A DNA stretch of 64,000 nt, taken from positions 522,182 to 586,181 of the forward strand of contig MU270036.1 in NCBI GenBank assembly GCA_021432635.1, in the 5' to 3' direction. The position numbers were made by a program, and so were the translations under genes. The notes under the pieces are model-generated. The model saw nothing but the letters and a program-made list of their open reading frames with translations. It did not search any database and had not been told where the DNA came from. Below, piece after piece: positions 11,587 through 21,843 of the stretch. The stretch is from Thozetella sp. PMI_491 (lineage: Eukaryota; Ascomycota; Sordariomycetes; Chaetosphaeriales; Chaetosphaeriaceae). Every line of letters starts with the position of its first letter. Position 1 is the first letter of the stretch.

Positions 11587-11804
11587 CAGCCCGTAATTCT
11601 CCCCAGTTTGGCATTGCTGGCGAGATGCAAAGGATCTCTAGCTTGAGCTAGAATACACTCGTAAAGGATACACAAGGACTTGAAGGGACAGCCCTGTTAT
11701 CTATAGAGTAGCTTGGGTGTATACAACAATAGTCTAGCTATCTAATGCGCCATCATGCACAAACATGAGATATTCAATCCGCTAAGCTCCAATGCTGTAA
11801 TCAG

Positions 11805-12668
11805 TTATAACTTTGCCTTTTCCTCGTAGAATCCCGTTCCGGTCGAACTTGTCAAGGCACCATCCACGACCAATGTCTGGCCTGTTACATATCTAGCCAC
11901 CTGGCTTGCCAAAAACGCGGCCGCGTTAGCAACATCTAGCGCGTCACCCATAAATCCCATAGGGACGTTGTGGCGCGTGATCCGGTTGAAGGTCTCTCGT
12001 ACGGAGGGATCTGAGCTTTCCTTCATTTGCTCCACCAGGGGCGTGAACATGAGACCCGGCGCCAGAGCGTTGACGCGGACTCCCTTGGCCGCAAACATGA
12101 CGCCTGTGACGCGTGTGAAGTGGATGACGGCCGCCTTGGCGCTGGCGTACGCTACCTGGGGCTTCCCCAGGAACTTGATGCCCGCGATGGACGCATTGTT
12201 GATGACGGCGCCCGATCCCTGCTTCTCCATGATGGGGAGCACCGCATGGCAGGCCAGGTAGACGCTCTTGAGGTTGAGCGCGATCTGCTTGTCCCAGACC
12301 GCCTCGGGCATGGTCGCTGGGTCACCTGCTGCAGTGGCTCCCACGTTATTGACGAGAATGTCGATTCTCCCGTGCTTCTTCATGACGGCGTCGACCACCC
12401 GGGCGATGTCGCTCGCCGAGGTCACGTCCGCGGCCATAACGTCGCACACGCCGCCGTCTTGCCGCACGCGCGATGCCGTGTGCTCCGCTGCGCCGAGATC
12501 AATGTCGCAGCCGAACACTTTGCAGCCGTTCCGCGCGAGCACCCAGGCTATCGCCGCTCCGTTGCCCCATGTGTCTGAGTTTGCTGTTTTGGCTTGGCCC
12601 ATGCCCATCAACAGGACCACTTTGCCCTGGAGGTCCGGGTACGTCGCGTGGACGTGTGTTCCAGCCAT
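11805..12668 (-). CDS. short-chain dehydrogenase/reductase (SDR)
   Basis: An intronless 287-residue protein, ATG at 12668. It is a classical SDR in most respects: NNVG at 107-110, catalytic Ser160, and Tyr174-x3-Lys178 (YASAK). The cofactor loop is unusual. The common TGxxxGIG is replaced by a longer stretch, residues 20-38, with GMG and then WGNGAA about ten residues later. The last residues (GFYEEKAKL) do not form a known targeting signal. It should reduce a carbonyl or oxidise an alcohol with NAD(P)H. It is divergent from the MFS carrier across a shared 814-bp promoter with the cluster motif. Confidence 0.9.
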   Translation of the reverse strand: MAGTHVHATYPDLQGKVVLLMGMGQAKTANSDTWGNGAAIAWVLARNGCKVFGCDIDLGAAEHTASRVRQDGGVCDVMAADVTSASDIARVVDAVMKKHGRIDILVNNVGATAAGDPATMPEAVWDKQIALNLKSVYLACHAVLPIMEKQGSGAVINNASIAGIKFLGKPQVAYASAKAAVIHFTRVTGVMFAAKGVRVNALAPGLMFTPLVEQMKESSDPSVRETFNRITRHNVPMGFMGDALDVANAAAFLASQVARYVTGQTLVVDGALTSSTGTGFYEEKAKL

Positions 12669-13482
12669 GCTGCACGTCTACCTCGGATAGCGAGGTGGGA
12701 GCAACAACAGAGAGTATAGAGACGTAATGGTGATGCGAGTGGCTCGCAATGGTATGTCTGATGAGATTTGGTGTCTGGCGAAGGGAATACCCCCCTCACC
12801 TATTAACATTGGTATGTAGAATCTTATAGGCCATTTGCTCGAGGACTTGGCCGGCAGCTCCTTGCATAAGCGTCTACTGGGGGAATTCGCCCCTGGGTGG
12901 CAGCATTCGGAGTTGGACTAACGCCCCCGAGCCCCCTGCTTGGCGGCGAGGAAATAGCTATGCACCCCGCATTGAGAGCAATCCCCCCAAGGGGCTTCGT
13001 GGAGCCCTAGCTTCAGCTACCTTACCAACTAACCAAGATCGAAGTGCACGGCATTGCAGCCCCTAGTCACGCGGGAATTGGTGCCGCTTCTAAAGGCTTG
13101 TGCCGTTCTCCCGCATGGCCCTCGCTCAACCGGGGAGACTTTGCTACTCCGGAGGGCCCACTCCTACCTACTCTGTGGTCCACCACAACAAAGCCCCCAA
13201 AGACTAGCCCCATGGGGTCTTAAGTGCCTCCCCACATTCGCCCCAGTAAGTCTCGGGCCAAGAGGCATAGGAATGGGTCCAGATTTTTCGGGGCGATGTT
13301 CACTCGCATTAACCCCCTGGACAGCAAAAGATGCATCTATATATCCGGTCCACCTAGCTGCACCTGCAGAGGAACTTTGACTCTCCAGTGCCAACTCCAG
13401 AGCAACCCTACCACCCGCCCTCGCCTCCAGGTGGTCTTGTCCGTCTGCTTTCTTTGAACCGCCCCTCGGCCAGCGCAACCTC
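12669..13482. promoter_or_regulatory. bidirectional promoter of the SDR and MFS carrier
   Basis: An 814-bp gap between divergent starts (12668 minus, 13483 plus). It is rich in CCCC and GGGG runs. It contains the cluster motif at 13132-13152 and a weaker reverse-strand look-alike at 12908-12927 (starts CGGAGT, ends GCCCC). Nothing coding is convincing. Confidence 0.6.
13132..13152 (+). promoter_or_regulatory. cluster motif copy 3, SDR/MFS promoter
   Basis: A 21-bp copy starting GGGGAGACTT and ending CTACTCCGG. With the preceding CC it forms an imperfect inverted repeat (CCGGGGAG, nine bases, CTCCGG), the kind of paired CGG half-site bound by Zn2Cys6 dimers. It is 331 bp upstream of the MFS carrier and 463 bp from the SDR start. 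Confidence 0.55.
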
Positions 13483-15425
13483 ATGTCTGCACACGAAGTC
13501 AAAAGCAACACGGGTTTGGGGGACAGTCCGTCCAACGAAAAGATGGCAACCGGCGTCGAAATGCTGGAGAACGGGAAGGAAGAGAGCCTTACCCACGACC
13601 CTCTGGCCTTCAACGATGATGAGAAGGGGCTGGAAAAGCGGTATGCCACTCTTGCTCGGAATCGATGGCATGCGAGGCTAATTACTCTACGATATATAGT
13701 ATCATCCGCAAGATCGACTACCGGCTCCTCCCGACCACGGCTACCATCTATTTGCTGTGCTACCTCGACCGTTCCAATATCGGTATGACGAGCCCCAGCA
13801 GACAATCTTTAATAGAGCAGAACAGGGCTCATTGATATACAGGCAACGCCAAGATCCTCAACTCATCGACCGGCAACGACCTCATGACAACCACAGGCAT
13901 GAACAACCAACAGTACATCGTCGCACTGATGCTCTTCATGGTTGCCTATACCATCTTCGAAGCCCCTAGCAACATGGCTCTTAAGATCTTATCGCCTAAG
14001 AGGTATGACTATATGCTCTCGCCACATTCACCTATCCAATTATACTAACCAGCCTTCCATACAGATGGCTTGGCTTCCTCGTGTTTGCGTTCGGCGCCCT
14101 CTGCATTGGTATTGGAGGTGCTCACAACGCTGAAACCATCACGGCGCTCCGGTTCCTCCTTGGCGCTGCCGAGGCCGGCGTCTTCCCGGGCATGATATAT
14201 TACTTCAGCTTCTGGTACCGTCCGCGGGAGCGTGCATCACGCATTGCCGCGTTCCTATGCAGTGCCACATTGTCCGGGGCCTTTGGAGGGTATGAGCCTC
14301 TACGTTCTACTGCCATTACGTCCTTAGTATTCGCTAACCTGCCTGATTGCAGTTGCATTGCTTATGGAGTTGGACACATGAACGGTGCAGGTGGCATACA
14401 GGCCTGGCGCTGGCTCTTCATCATTGAGGGCATTCCCTCGGGTAAGCCGACTCAGACCCGGTCATGGTACTATTGAGCGCCCATATTAACTGGAAATACA
14501 GTTCTTGCCGGGGTGCTGGTCTTCTTTTTCCTGCCAAACTACCCCGAGGATGTTTCCTGGCTCTCTACGGAGGAGAAGGACTTCCAGACGCGGCGCATGT
14601 GCAACGTTCTTCTACCAAGGTAAGTCCATCTGACTCAAGGGCTACTTAGCTTCAAGAATGACCGAGGCTAACGAAGTGGACAGTGAACAGAAGATCAACT
14701 GGGTAGACGCAAAGGCCTGTCTGACAGACCCGCGCATGTATGCGCATTACCTCGCATACTTCGGCATCGGCAGCTGCGTGGCTTCGCTTTCGCTGTTCTC
14801 TCCCACCATCGTTGCCGGCATGGGCTATAAGGATCTCGAGGCCCAGTTGTACACAGTGCCGCCGTATGCGGTAGCATATGTTGTCACCCTGGGTGCCGCG
14901 TGGCTCTCGGACCGCTACCAGACCCGTGGACTCATCGCTGGCATCTCATTTACCATCGGATTGATCGCCTTTATAGTTTCAGGTATGGCAGTCTCCTTCC
15001 TTTAACGGCATTCACTGTGCCATTGTCCCTGTAGCTTTGTCCATTGCAGGGACCCTAGCTGACACTCTTTCTTCTTAGCTACGATTTCGGGAAATGTGTA
15101 CGTCACGCGCTATGTTATGCTCATTCTCGCCACTACCGGCGTGTTTGGTGGCCTTCCGTCCCTCTGTGCATGGGTGGGCGACAACAGCCGCACCACCACG
15201 GCCGCGGCGCTCTCCACCGCGTTGAACATCGGGCTCTCTGGTCCCAGTCAGATCATTGGTGTCTGGATTTACCGAGCTCAGGATGCGCCGTTCTACCGCC
15301 TAGGGCACAGCGTCAACGCGGCGATGATCTCCATTAGCATGGTTGCCAGCTTTGGGCTCACATTTTATTATCGTCGCCAGAACGCGAAGATGGCAGGAAC
15401 CAACCAGCAGAGATGGATCCCGTGA
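13483..15425 (+). CDS. MFS transporter, allantoate permease (Dal5/ACS) type
   Basis: Eight exons: 13483-13640, 13700-13782, 13843-14002, 14065-14289, 14353-14441, 14502-14619, 14684-14982, 15079-15425. All phases close to 492 residues. Seen: RKIDYRLLP and YLLCYLDRSNIGNA before and in segment 1, segment 5 with RFLLGAAEAGVFPG, and the loop FLPNYPED. These mark the anion:cation symporter family, whose members carry nicotinate, allantoate, pantothenate and other small organic anions across the plasma membrane. In intron 6 (14620-14683) I prefer the acceptor after GTGGACAG, because a GCTAAC branch site lies just upstream. It is divergent from the SDR and is the likely uptake arm of the cluster. 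Confidence 0.9.
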
Positions 15426-16960
15426 GAGAGCAAATTTAGGCAACTTCATTTCAAGTATTATCAGATTCCGGAATCCAATAATAGCTCCTTTTCCCTTGGA
15501 GAATGGCATCTAGCAACCACCGAGTTGTATTTTTGAATCCGTGGTGCACACCTTCCTCCACAAAGTATCGTGTACTTCTTCCAAGGCTTAAAATATTAAG
15601 TAATTTCTAACTAAGAATAGCGATACTATACTATATCCAAATTGAACTAACTCTGTCACTTTCCAACCCTCGGGGCCCTTAGAACTCGGCATGATGATCA
15701 ATATTGCATTTGGCAGGCATTTACAACCCGTCATTTACAGCCCAGCATTATATAGACATAAAGTACCTGAATCTCTACAAATTAGAAACACCACAGCCTG
15801 ACGAAGTTTATCTAAACAAGAGTGCCCCTCTTAAGGCAGACCCACAGATGTAAAAACTAATTAAGATCCATAACGTAAAATATTCTTTTTGACTGTGTGA
15901 GCTTACGATATAGGGAAAAAGTGAGGATGGCTGAGTGGTGGGCAAAACAAAGGGAGTTCATTCATAGTACTAAGAGATGACAAATCATCGTCTTACACAA
16001 TCATATAGTACGTCAGGACAGCTACGCGTAGGGAGCCTCCACCCAGGAACATACTGGCCATACTACACAAGCATTTTGGTAGCCTAACGAGTCGCCAAGT
16101 GTCCGCAATGTATTCATCCACCTTCTTAATACAAAAAGCAGATATCATGGCATGTTGTCCAGCAACATAGGGGTATGCTACCGTCATGGCTGTGAGGCGG
16201 CACTCTCATCGAACTTGGAAGAGATTTGGTCGAGAACCGCTTGGGCTCGTAGCATGTAGTGTCGCTTTCTCTGGGCCGTGTTGCCAGGGCCAGATGGTAT
16301 GCCCATGAAAACGTTGTCGTGGGTATATTTTTCGACACGAGTTGTGGATTGGTCCTGGTTTTTTTGCCTCGAGGGCGGTATACTGGAGAGAGACGAAGTT
16401 ATTCGGTGGTTACTAAAATGTCTGGATAAGATACTGGCTAGGGAACTTAGGGGGTTGAGGAAGCAGGGAATGGCAGCGCGGAGAGAGTAGACTGCTATCT
16501 AGAGATAGTGAAAGGGGATCAGAGAAGGGGCGAGGCCTCGCAATACATGTGGCAAATACAAACCTCTCTTCGACCCAAGAACCTGCGAAAGTTGCGGCCG
16601 AACTCTTGTTGTCCATAGTAAAAAGGATACGGAAACTGGAGCAGGTTGTCGAAAAGCAAGAATACAGTAGGGTTTGGCAAGTCAAGTAGAGAAAAGGGTT
16701 GCTCTCACAGGTTTTGGTCGGAGATGTGAAGGGTATAAATAAGGCAAATGTTGTTAGCTGTTCTCCCTAGGCCGAAAGAATGGAGGCGAGCGCTCCCTTG
16801 AGCCATAGGTTAAGGTACTTATGGCGGAGCCCCGAACAAAAAAATCGGAAAAGGGTTAACCGCCTGCCCAGTCTGACCTGTTCACGAGGTGCTCATTGCA
16901 AGGTATTGGGTGCAAGGTGCCGAGTGCAGAGTCCCAGAGCGCCAGGTGCGATGCAGAAAG
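15426..16960. other. gene-free AT-rich stretch
   Basis: About 1.5 kb with low GC from 15550 to 16200. Short frames on both strands show no domain or splice partner. No tRNA or transposon terminus is recognised. Confidence 0.5.
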
Positions 16961-17210
16961 AAGAATTGGGAAGTGGCCAATTAGAAAGTTAGGCCTCACG
17001 GGCAACACCAAGCCATGCATGGCCATGCATAGTGGTGATGCCGTCCCGGCCGACTGGAAACCTCATATTGTGGGGCTAAGAATTGGGAAGTGGCCAATCA
17101 GAAAGTTAGGTCTCACGGGCAACACAACACAGAGACATGGTAACGTCGTCCCGGTCGACTGCACAGATGTGGGGCTAAGAATTGGGAACAAGCCAATCAC
17201 CAGGACTCGG
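16961..17210 (+). repeat. CCAAT-bearing tandem promoter repeat (two and a half copies)
   Basis: Three direct units start at 16961, 17078 and 17177, each beginning AAGAATTGGGAA. Units 1 and 2 are 117 and 99 bp and share GAAAGTTAGG and CTCACGGGCAACAC; unit 3 is cut to about 34 bp. Each carries a CCAAT box (GGCCAATTAG, GGCCAATCAG, AGCCAATCAC), and one more CCAAT lies near 17253. The array ends about 240 bp before the Clr5-ankyrin start, so it may be a HAP-complex landing array (inference). Confidence 0.65.
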
Positions 17211-17449
17211 CGTGGAGGGCTGCTTGGTAGAGAAAGCTGGTTTGGGATCCGGCCAATGGATAGCTACGAAGCCTTACTGCTGAACCGCGCTGACCGGTGC
17301 GGACTATTAAAAGCGCGTGGCTGCCTCGCCAACGCCTCGTCCCGGTACAATTCTGTCCTCATCCTGGCACCACGCTGCGGGAACAGCAGTGCTCGCGCAT
17401 CTTGAGGTCTAGCGAAGTTTACGCAGGGCACGATTGTCTACCGGCAGCC

Positions 17450-20400
17450 ATGTCTTCTTGCTTGGCGGCTCCCAGCTTGTGGGAGCGCTTCAAGGAAGAG
17501 ATCCACAGCCTTTTCATCATAGACAACCAGCCACTTGATGGTGCGAACGGCGTCATCGAGCAGATGAAGGCGCGCCACAAATTTGAAGCAACGTGCGTCG
17601 CTCAACTCTATTCATAAAGCTATGCTTTGACGATATAGTGCCTCTAACCTCTACTTGGGTAGCAAGGCACAATACGAAGTCAGGCTGAGGAAGTGGGGCT
17701 TTGGCAAGTATGCCAAAGGCACCAACCCCAAGGACTGGCAGATAGTCCTCCATAAAGTCCAGTCGGCCAAGAGGAAACTCGTGCGGCGCCGAAAGTGTAT
17801 CATCGTGGGAAACCTATATCCGCTAAAGTAATCAATCGGCATGGCTTCATGAACTATCTGGAACAAATGGCTTTCGAACAAGGTTTGACCGAGCCCTTTC
17901 TCTTACCCGCGAAGTCTATACTAACTCTTAAACCCAGCCCCTTCCCGTCGAACGCCGCCGGACTTCAGCATATGTCTACGTACCCCTTCGCCCGAGCCCC
18001 GAGCCGCGTTCTCCCCATCACGAATGCTCATCCGGTCACCCGAGAGGCAGCTACGACTGAGCCCACCCTGCTCAAGCTCCCCATTCATCCCCCTGGTCGA
18101 GCCAAGCCAGCGCAGGTACAGGGCTGGCTTGGTCTTCCAGACACTGCCATTCATGTCTTTCAAAGACACCTTACGCATGGTACTTTTCCCTACCAGAGAG
18201 AACGACATCAACGGAGCTTCGTCGCAGACAGTTATACAGGAGGTTCGGGATTCTCCTGTTAGAGGCGCCATTTCGACAACCAAGGTTCTCAAGTCTGTGC
18301 TACCATTGGAATTCTTTCGTCCTCATAACTCTCAGGATGGAGTCGGAGAATACCTGAGCGATACTAATTATCGTATCCTTGCCTCATTTCTCGTATCCAA
18401 CAACTTTCCCGGTCACTTAGACGGTACTCAACTTTACCCACACCTGAAGGTCCAAGGGCTACTCAACAAGTCGCTGTTGAATATTCTGGCCAGGTCCGAC
18501 AATCCGTCGGCGGCAACTCTGCTCGAGAAGCTGTTTCGCCTTGCGGTTGAAGCATTGGATCTACCGATGGTGAAAAATCTGCTTCAGGCTGGAGTGAACC
18601 CCCGCGGCAAGTCTTGCTGGTTTGGGGAGATACCTGAGGCCATTACTGGTCTTGAATATGCATGCATCTCAGGAGATATCACGCTTGCTATGCTTCTTCT
18701 CAGCCATGGTTGCCAATTGGAAGAGCCGGCCACAGGCTGGACGGCAAGCATCTTGGTACTCGCCATCATCGGCTGGGAGACAAAACCTCTCCATGAACGC
18801 GTTCGGGTTATTGAAATCAATTCCAGCGTTTCAGAAAATGTCGGGATGGCTCAGGAATCCGATGCCACGCGACCCTTGCTCTTTTTAATTCGGAAACTAG
18901 TGGATGTTGGTGCCAAGATTAATATCCCACGAAACTATCAACCTGACGATCTCTTTGAGACGATTGATTTTTGTTCAGCTCGCAATTATCGCTAATATGC
19001 CGGCAAGGAAATCAATTTAGTTCCTTTCTACACCCTTATTTGCGAGACCCATTCACCCCTCACTGCCGCTTCCAGGTTCCAAAACTTCGGAGTCGTCAAT
19101 TACCTTCTAGACCACGGCGCTGATCCCAACTTTGCGCCACGGTACGCTTTGCCCGCCTTGTCTGAATGTCTTCGAACCAAATCCTTGTCTCAAGAGCAAA
19201 TCGATACAACAAAACGCTTGCTAAAAGCCGGTGCAATAGCGAATTATACGTATAGTGAAGCTACTGTAAGGGATCACTTGCGCAGTGCGGCTGGCTCAGC
19301 GCCGCTCGACCTTCTGCTTCTCCTAGGCCCTGATAGCGACCTCGTAGAGTTCTTTCTTGACCATGGTGCTACCCCTACGCAACTATCACTCGGAAATCCT
19401 CTTCTAGGAAACAAGGAGCAAAACATGCGCCTCCTCGGTGGCGGCGCGCCTCCCCAGAATCCACTTCCCACAACCAAACTTCTCCAAGCCGCCGAGGATC
19501 TTTATAAAGGCAGCCGCGGATCTGAAGACTTTGGAACCGTAGGTTCTCATTCATGTTCCCATCTTGACTTCGATGCTATCGATCAACATGGAGATACAGT
19601 ACTATCTCACGCTATCAGAAATAGGGACAAGGAGCTCGCACTGTACCTAAAGCAGGCTGGAGCGAAGACTGTGCAGCCCGGAAAGCGATGTGTCTGTGGC
19701 TATGCATCAACTTCAAATGCTTTAGTTGCAGCTGTTCAGGGAGGGTTTTCCCTAGATGAGATTTCTGAGCTTGGCCTAGTAAGCCATGATAGCTTGAATG
19801 CCTGGGGTACCTGGCATGAGGACTTACAGACGCCGCATGTAGACCGAGACGCCTACGACAATCGCCCAACTTGCAAGTGCATAACACCTTTAGCCGCTGC
19901 CACCATAGCGCCCAAATTCTCACTGGTCTTCTCTTTCCTCAAGGCCGGCGCACAACCAAACAAACCCTCTGGGCGGCAAGCAATGAATTTTTCGTCTCAT
20001 TTTCCAGACATTTTCTTCCCGAGGGGCTTTACGATACCCCTCATTCAAGCCTTACTCACGCACGATGAAGGGCTTCTTCACCAAGGCGTAGAACTACTTG
20101 CATCATGTGGAGCAAGTCTTGACAATCTTAGCAAGAAGCTGATTTATTTATGTGTCGAGAAAATGCCTACGGAACAAGGTGCGACACGCGGTGGCAGCCT
20201 GCTCCTTGACTATGCAGTCGAACAAAACAATGAACAATTAGTCGAACGCATCATGCATAAAAGGATTGCTACACTCGATAGCGACAAAGCATGGGGTGGT
20301 AATCCTCCATCTCCCTTGTTTCACGCAATACGAGGGCACAGCGTACGGCTCGTGAAGATATTAACCTCAGCCGGTGCCCACCTGGATAAAATAATAGACC

Positions 20401-21056
20401 GCACTGGGAAAGAAGTCGAAGCCGTGCTCTGCTACATTCAAGCATTGCCTTTCTTTGGCATTGATCATACTTTTAAAAATATCGTCAGCTCTTTTCTCTG
20501 GATGATGTTGGAGCGCGGCGCCAACGTCGATCCATCTTCAGACGAGGTGGAAACAGCAGTCCAATTCGCGACCCGCCGAGGGGATATTATGTTAGTTGAA
20601 TGCCTTCTCGATAACGGCGCCAGCATAAACGCGGCCGGAGGTCCGAAAAGGACACCTCCATTAAATATCGCATCTGCTATTGGCAACTTGGACATGGTGA
20701 AGATGCTACTATCTCGTGGTGCGCGGGTCGATTTACACAGCGGAGCAAACTACGGTGCAACGGCGCTACATTATGCCGCGATGGGGGGGTTTCTCAGCAT
20801 TGCCGAGGTCTTGATTCAGCATGGCGCAGGTGTGAACACCCACGCTTCACGGTTCCAAGGCGCGACAGCGCTCGTTGGGGCGGCCGCTTGGGGCCGGATC
20901 GACATGGTCCAGTATCTTCTCAATATCGGGGCAGCAGTTAGGGAAGACAGTCAGTTCCAGTTCCAGTTAGCAGCTCAAGAGGCGTCAAGGAACGGACACC
21001 ATGTCGTAAGAAAGTTACTTGAGACATGGTATGCGAACACAAGTTCAGGAACCTAG
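17450..21056 (+). CDS. Clr5-domain ankyrin-repeat protein, frame disrupted
   Basis: The start ATG at 17450 opens a Clr5 domain (LWERFKEEIHSLFI, then after a 70-nt intron 17593-17662 YEVRLRKWGFGKYAKG). The frame then shifts by one near 17785-17793 into VYHRGKPISAKVINR, and changes again between about 17930 and 18150 into the long ankyrin frame. A TAA at 18993 interrupts that frame, but a 48-nt intron (18973-19020, GTTCAG donor, CGCTAAT branch, TTTAG acceptor) would remove it and keep frame. Ankyrin repeats are clearest near the end (TPPLNIASAIGNLDMVKMLL, TALHYAAMGGFLSIAEVL). Such proteins are thought to act in nuclear or recognition roles. It may be a recent pseudogene or misassembled at one base. 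Confidence 0.7.
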
Positions 21057-21843
21057 AGAAATCCAAGGAGATAGGTCGGGGACGTGTTCTCAGCCCCTAT
21101 CTACTGCCTTCCCTTTTCTATGACGTGAAATTCTCCGCGGTAGGCTGTAATTCCTACGGAGTAGAGGCGTTTGATAATAACCCAGCCTTAATGGGTTGTA
21201 CAATTCACTCTCTGTATAATTGTTAGCTTGGTTTAATATAGAGGCCGGCCAGGCATGAGAACTTGAAGCCTAGTAACCAGCCCTACAGGCTTGTATTAGC
21301 CCTTTAGCTCCCCATGGGCCCTATAGGTCAAATAATTTTCTTGTGAAGACAGTGGCCTTTTAATTCCCACGCTAACAAACAAACAAACAAACAAACAAAC
21401 AAAGGTTTTATCATAACTCACGGCCAGGCCAATAACTAAGGGTGTGGCGAACAGAAGAGAGGCGAACGAGCGTTGATTGCCAAAATGCTAACCTAAGAAA
21501 TGAAAGCAAACGAGCGGGAGCTATCCACGGATCCAGTGTGAATTAATAAAAAACCAGTTCGCTTAATCTATTACTGTCGTAAACAATATTGTTTAAGACT
21601 GTCTAGGCACTTGTGTAACCTCAGCCGCTCAAATGTTCACCTGTGGCGTTTTTCTGCCTCAGGTTTCCGCCTCAAGCTGCAGCCCCTCAGTGTCCAACAG
21701 AAGCTGCAGGCGACAGCCTGGTCCTCGAGAAACTTCTCCCCCATTTCATCATAGTGAAGAAATCTACTAAAGAACTATCCAGTAGCCTGATAGAACTGTG
21801 TTTACGTTACAACCCCTCCCACCCAAATTGGAACGACACCAAG
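21057..21843. other. intergenic between ankyrin and NLR-type genes
   Basis: Contains one microsatellite (next entry) and otherwise AT-leaning sequence with no gene. The last 200 bp are open in the NLR frame but have no ATG before 21844. Confidence 0.5.
21374..21403 (+). repeat. AAAC tetranucleotide microsatellite
   Basis: About seven units of AAAC in a row. Confidence 0.9.
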
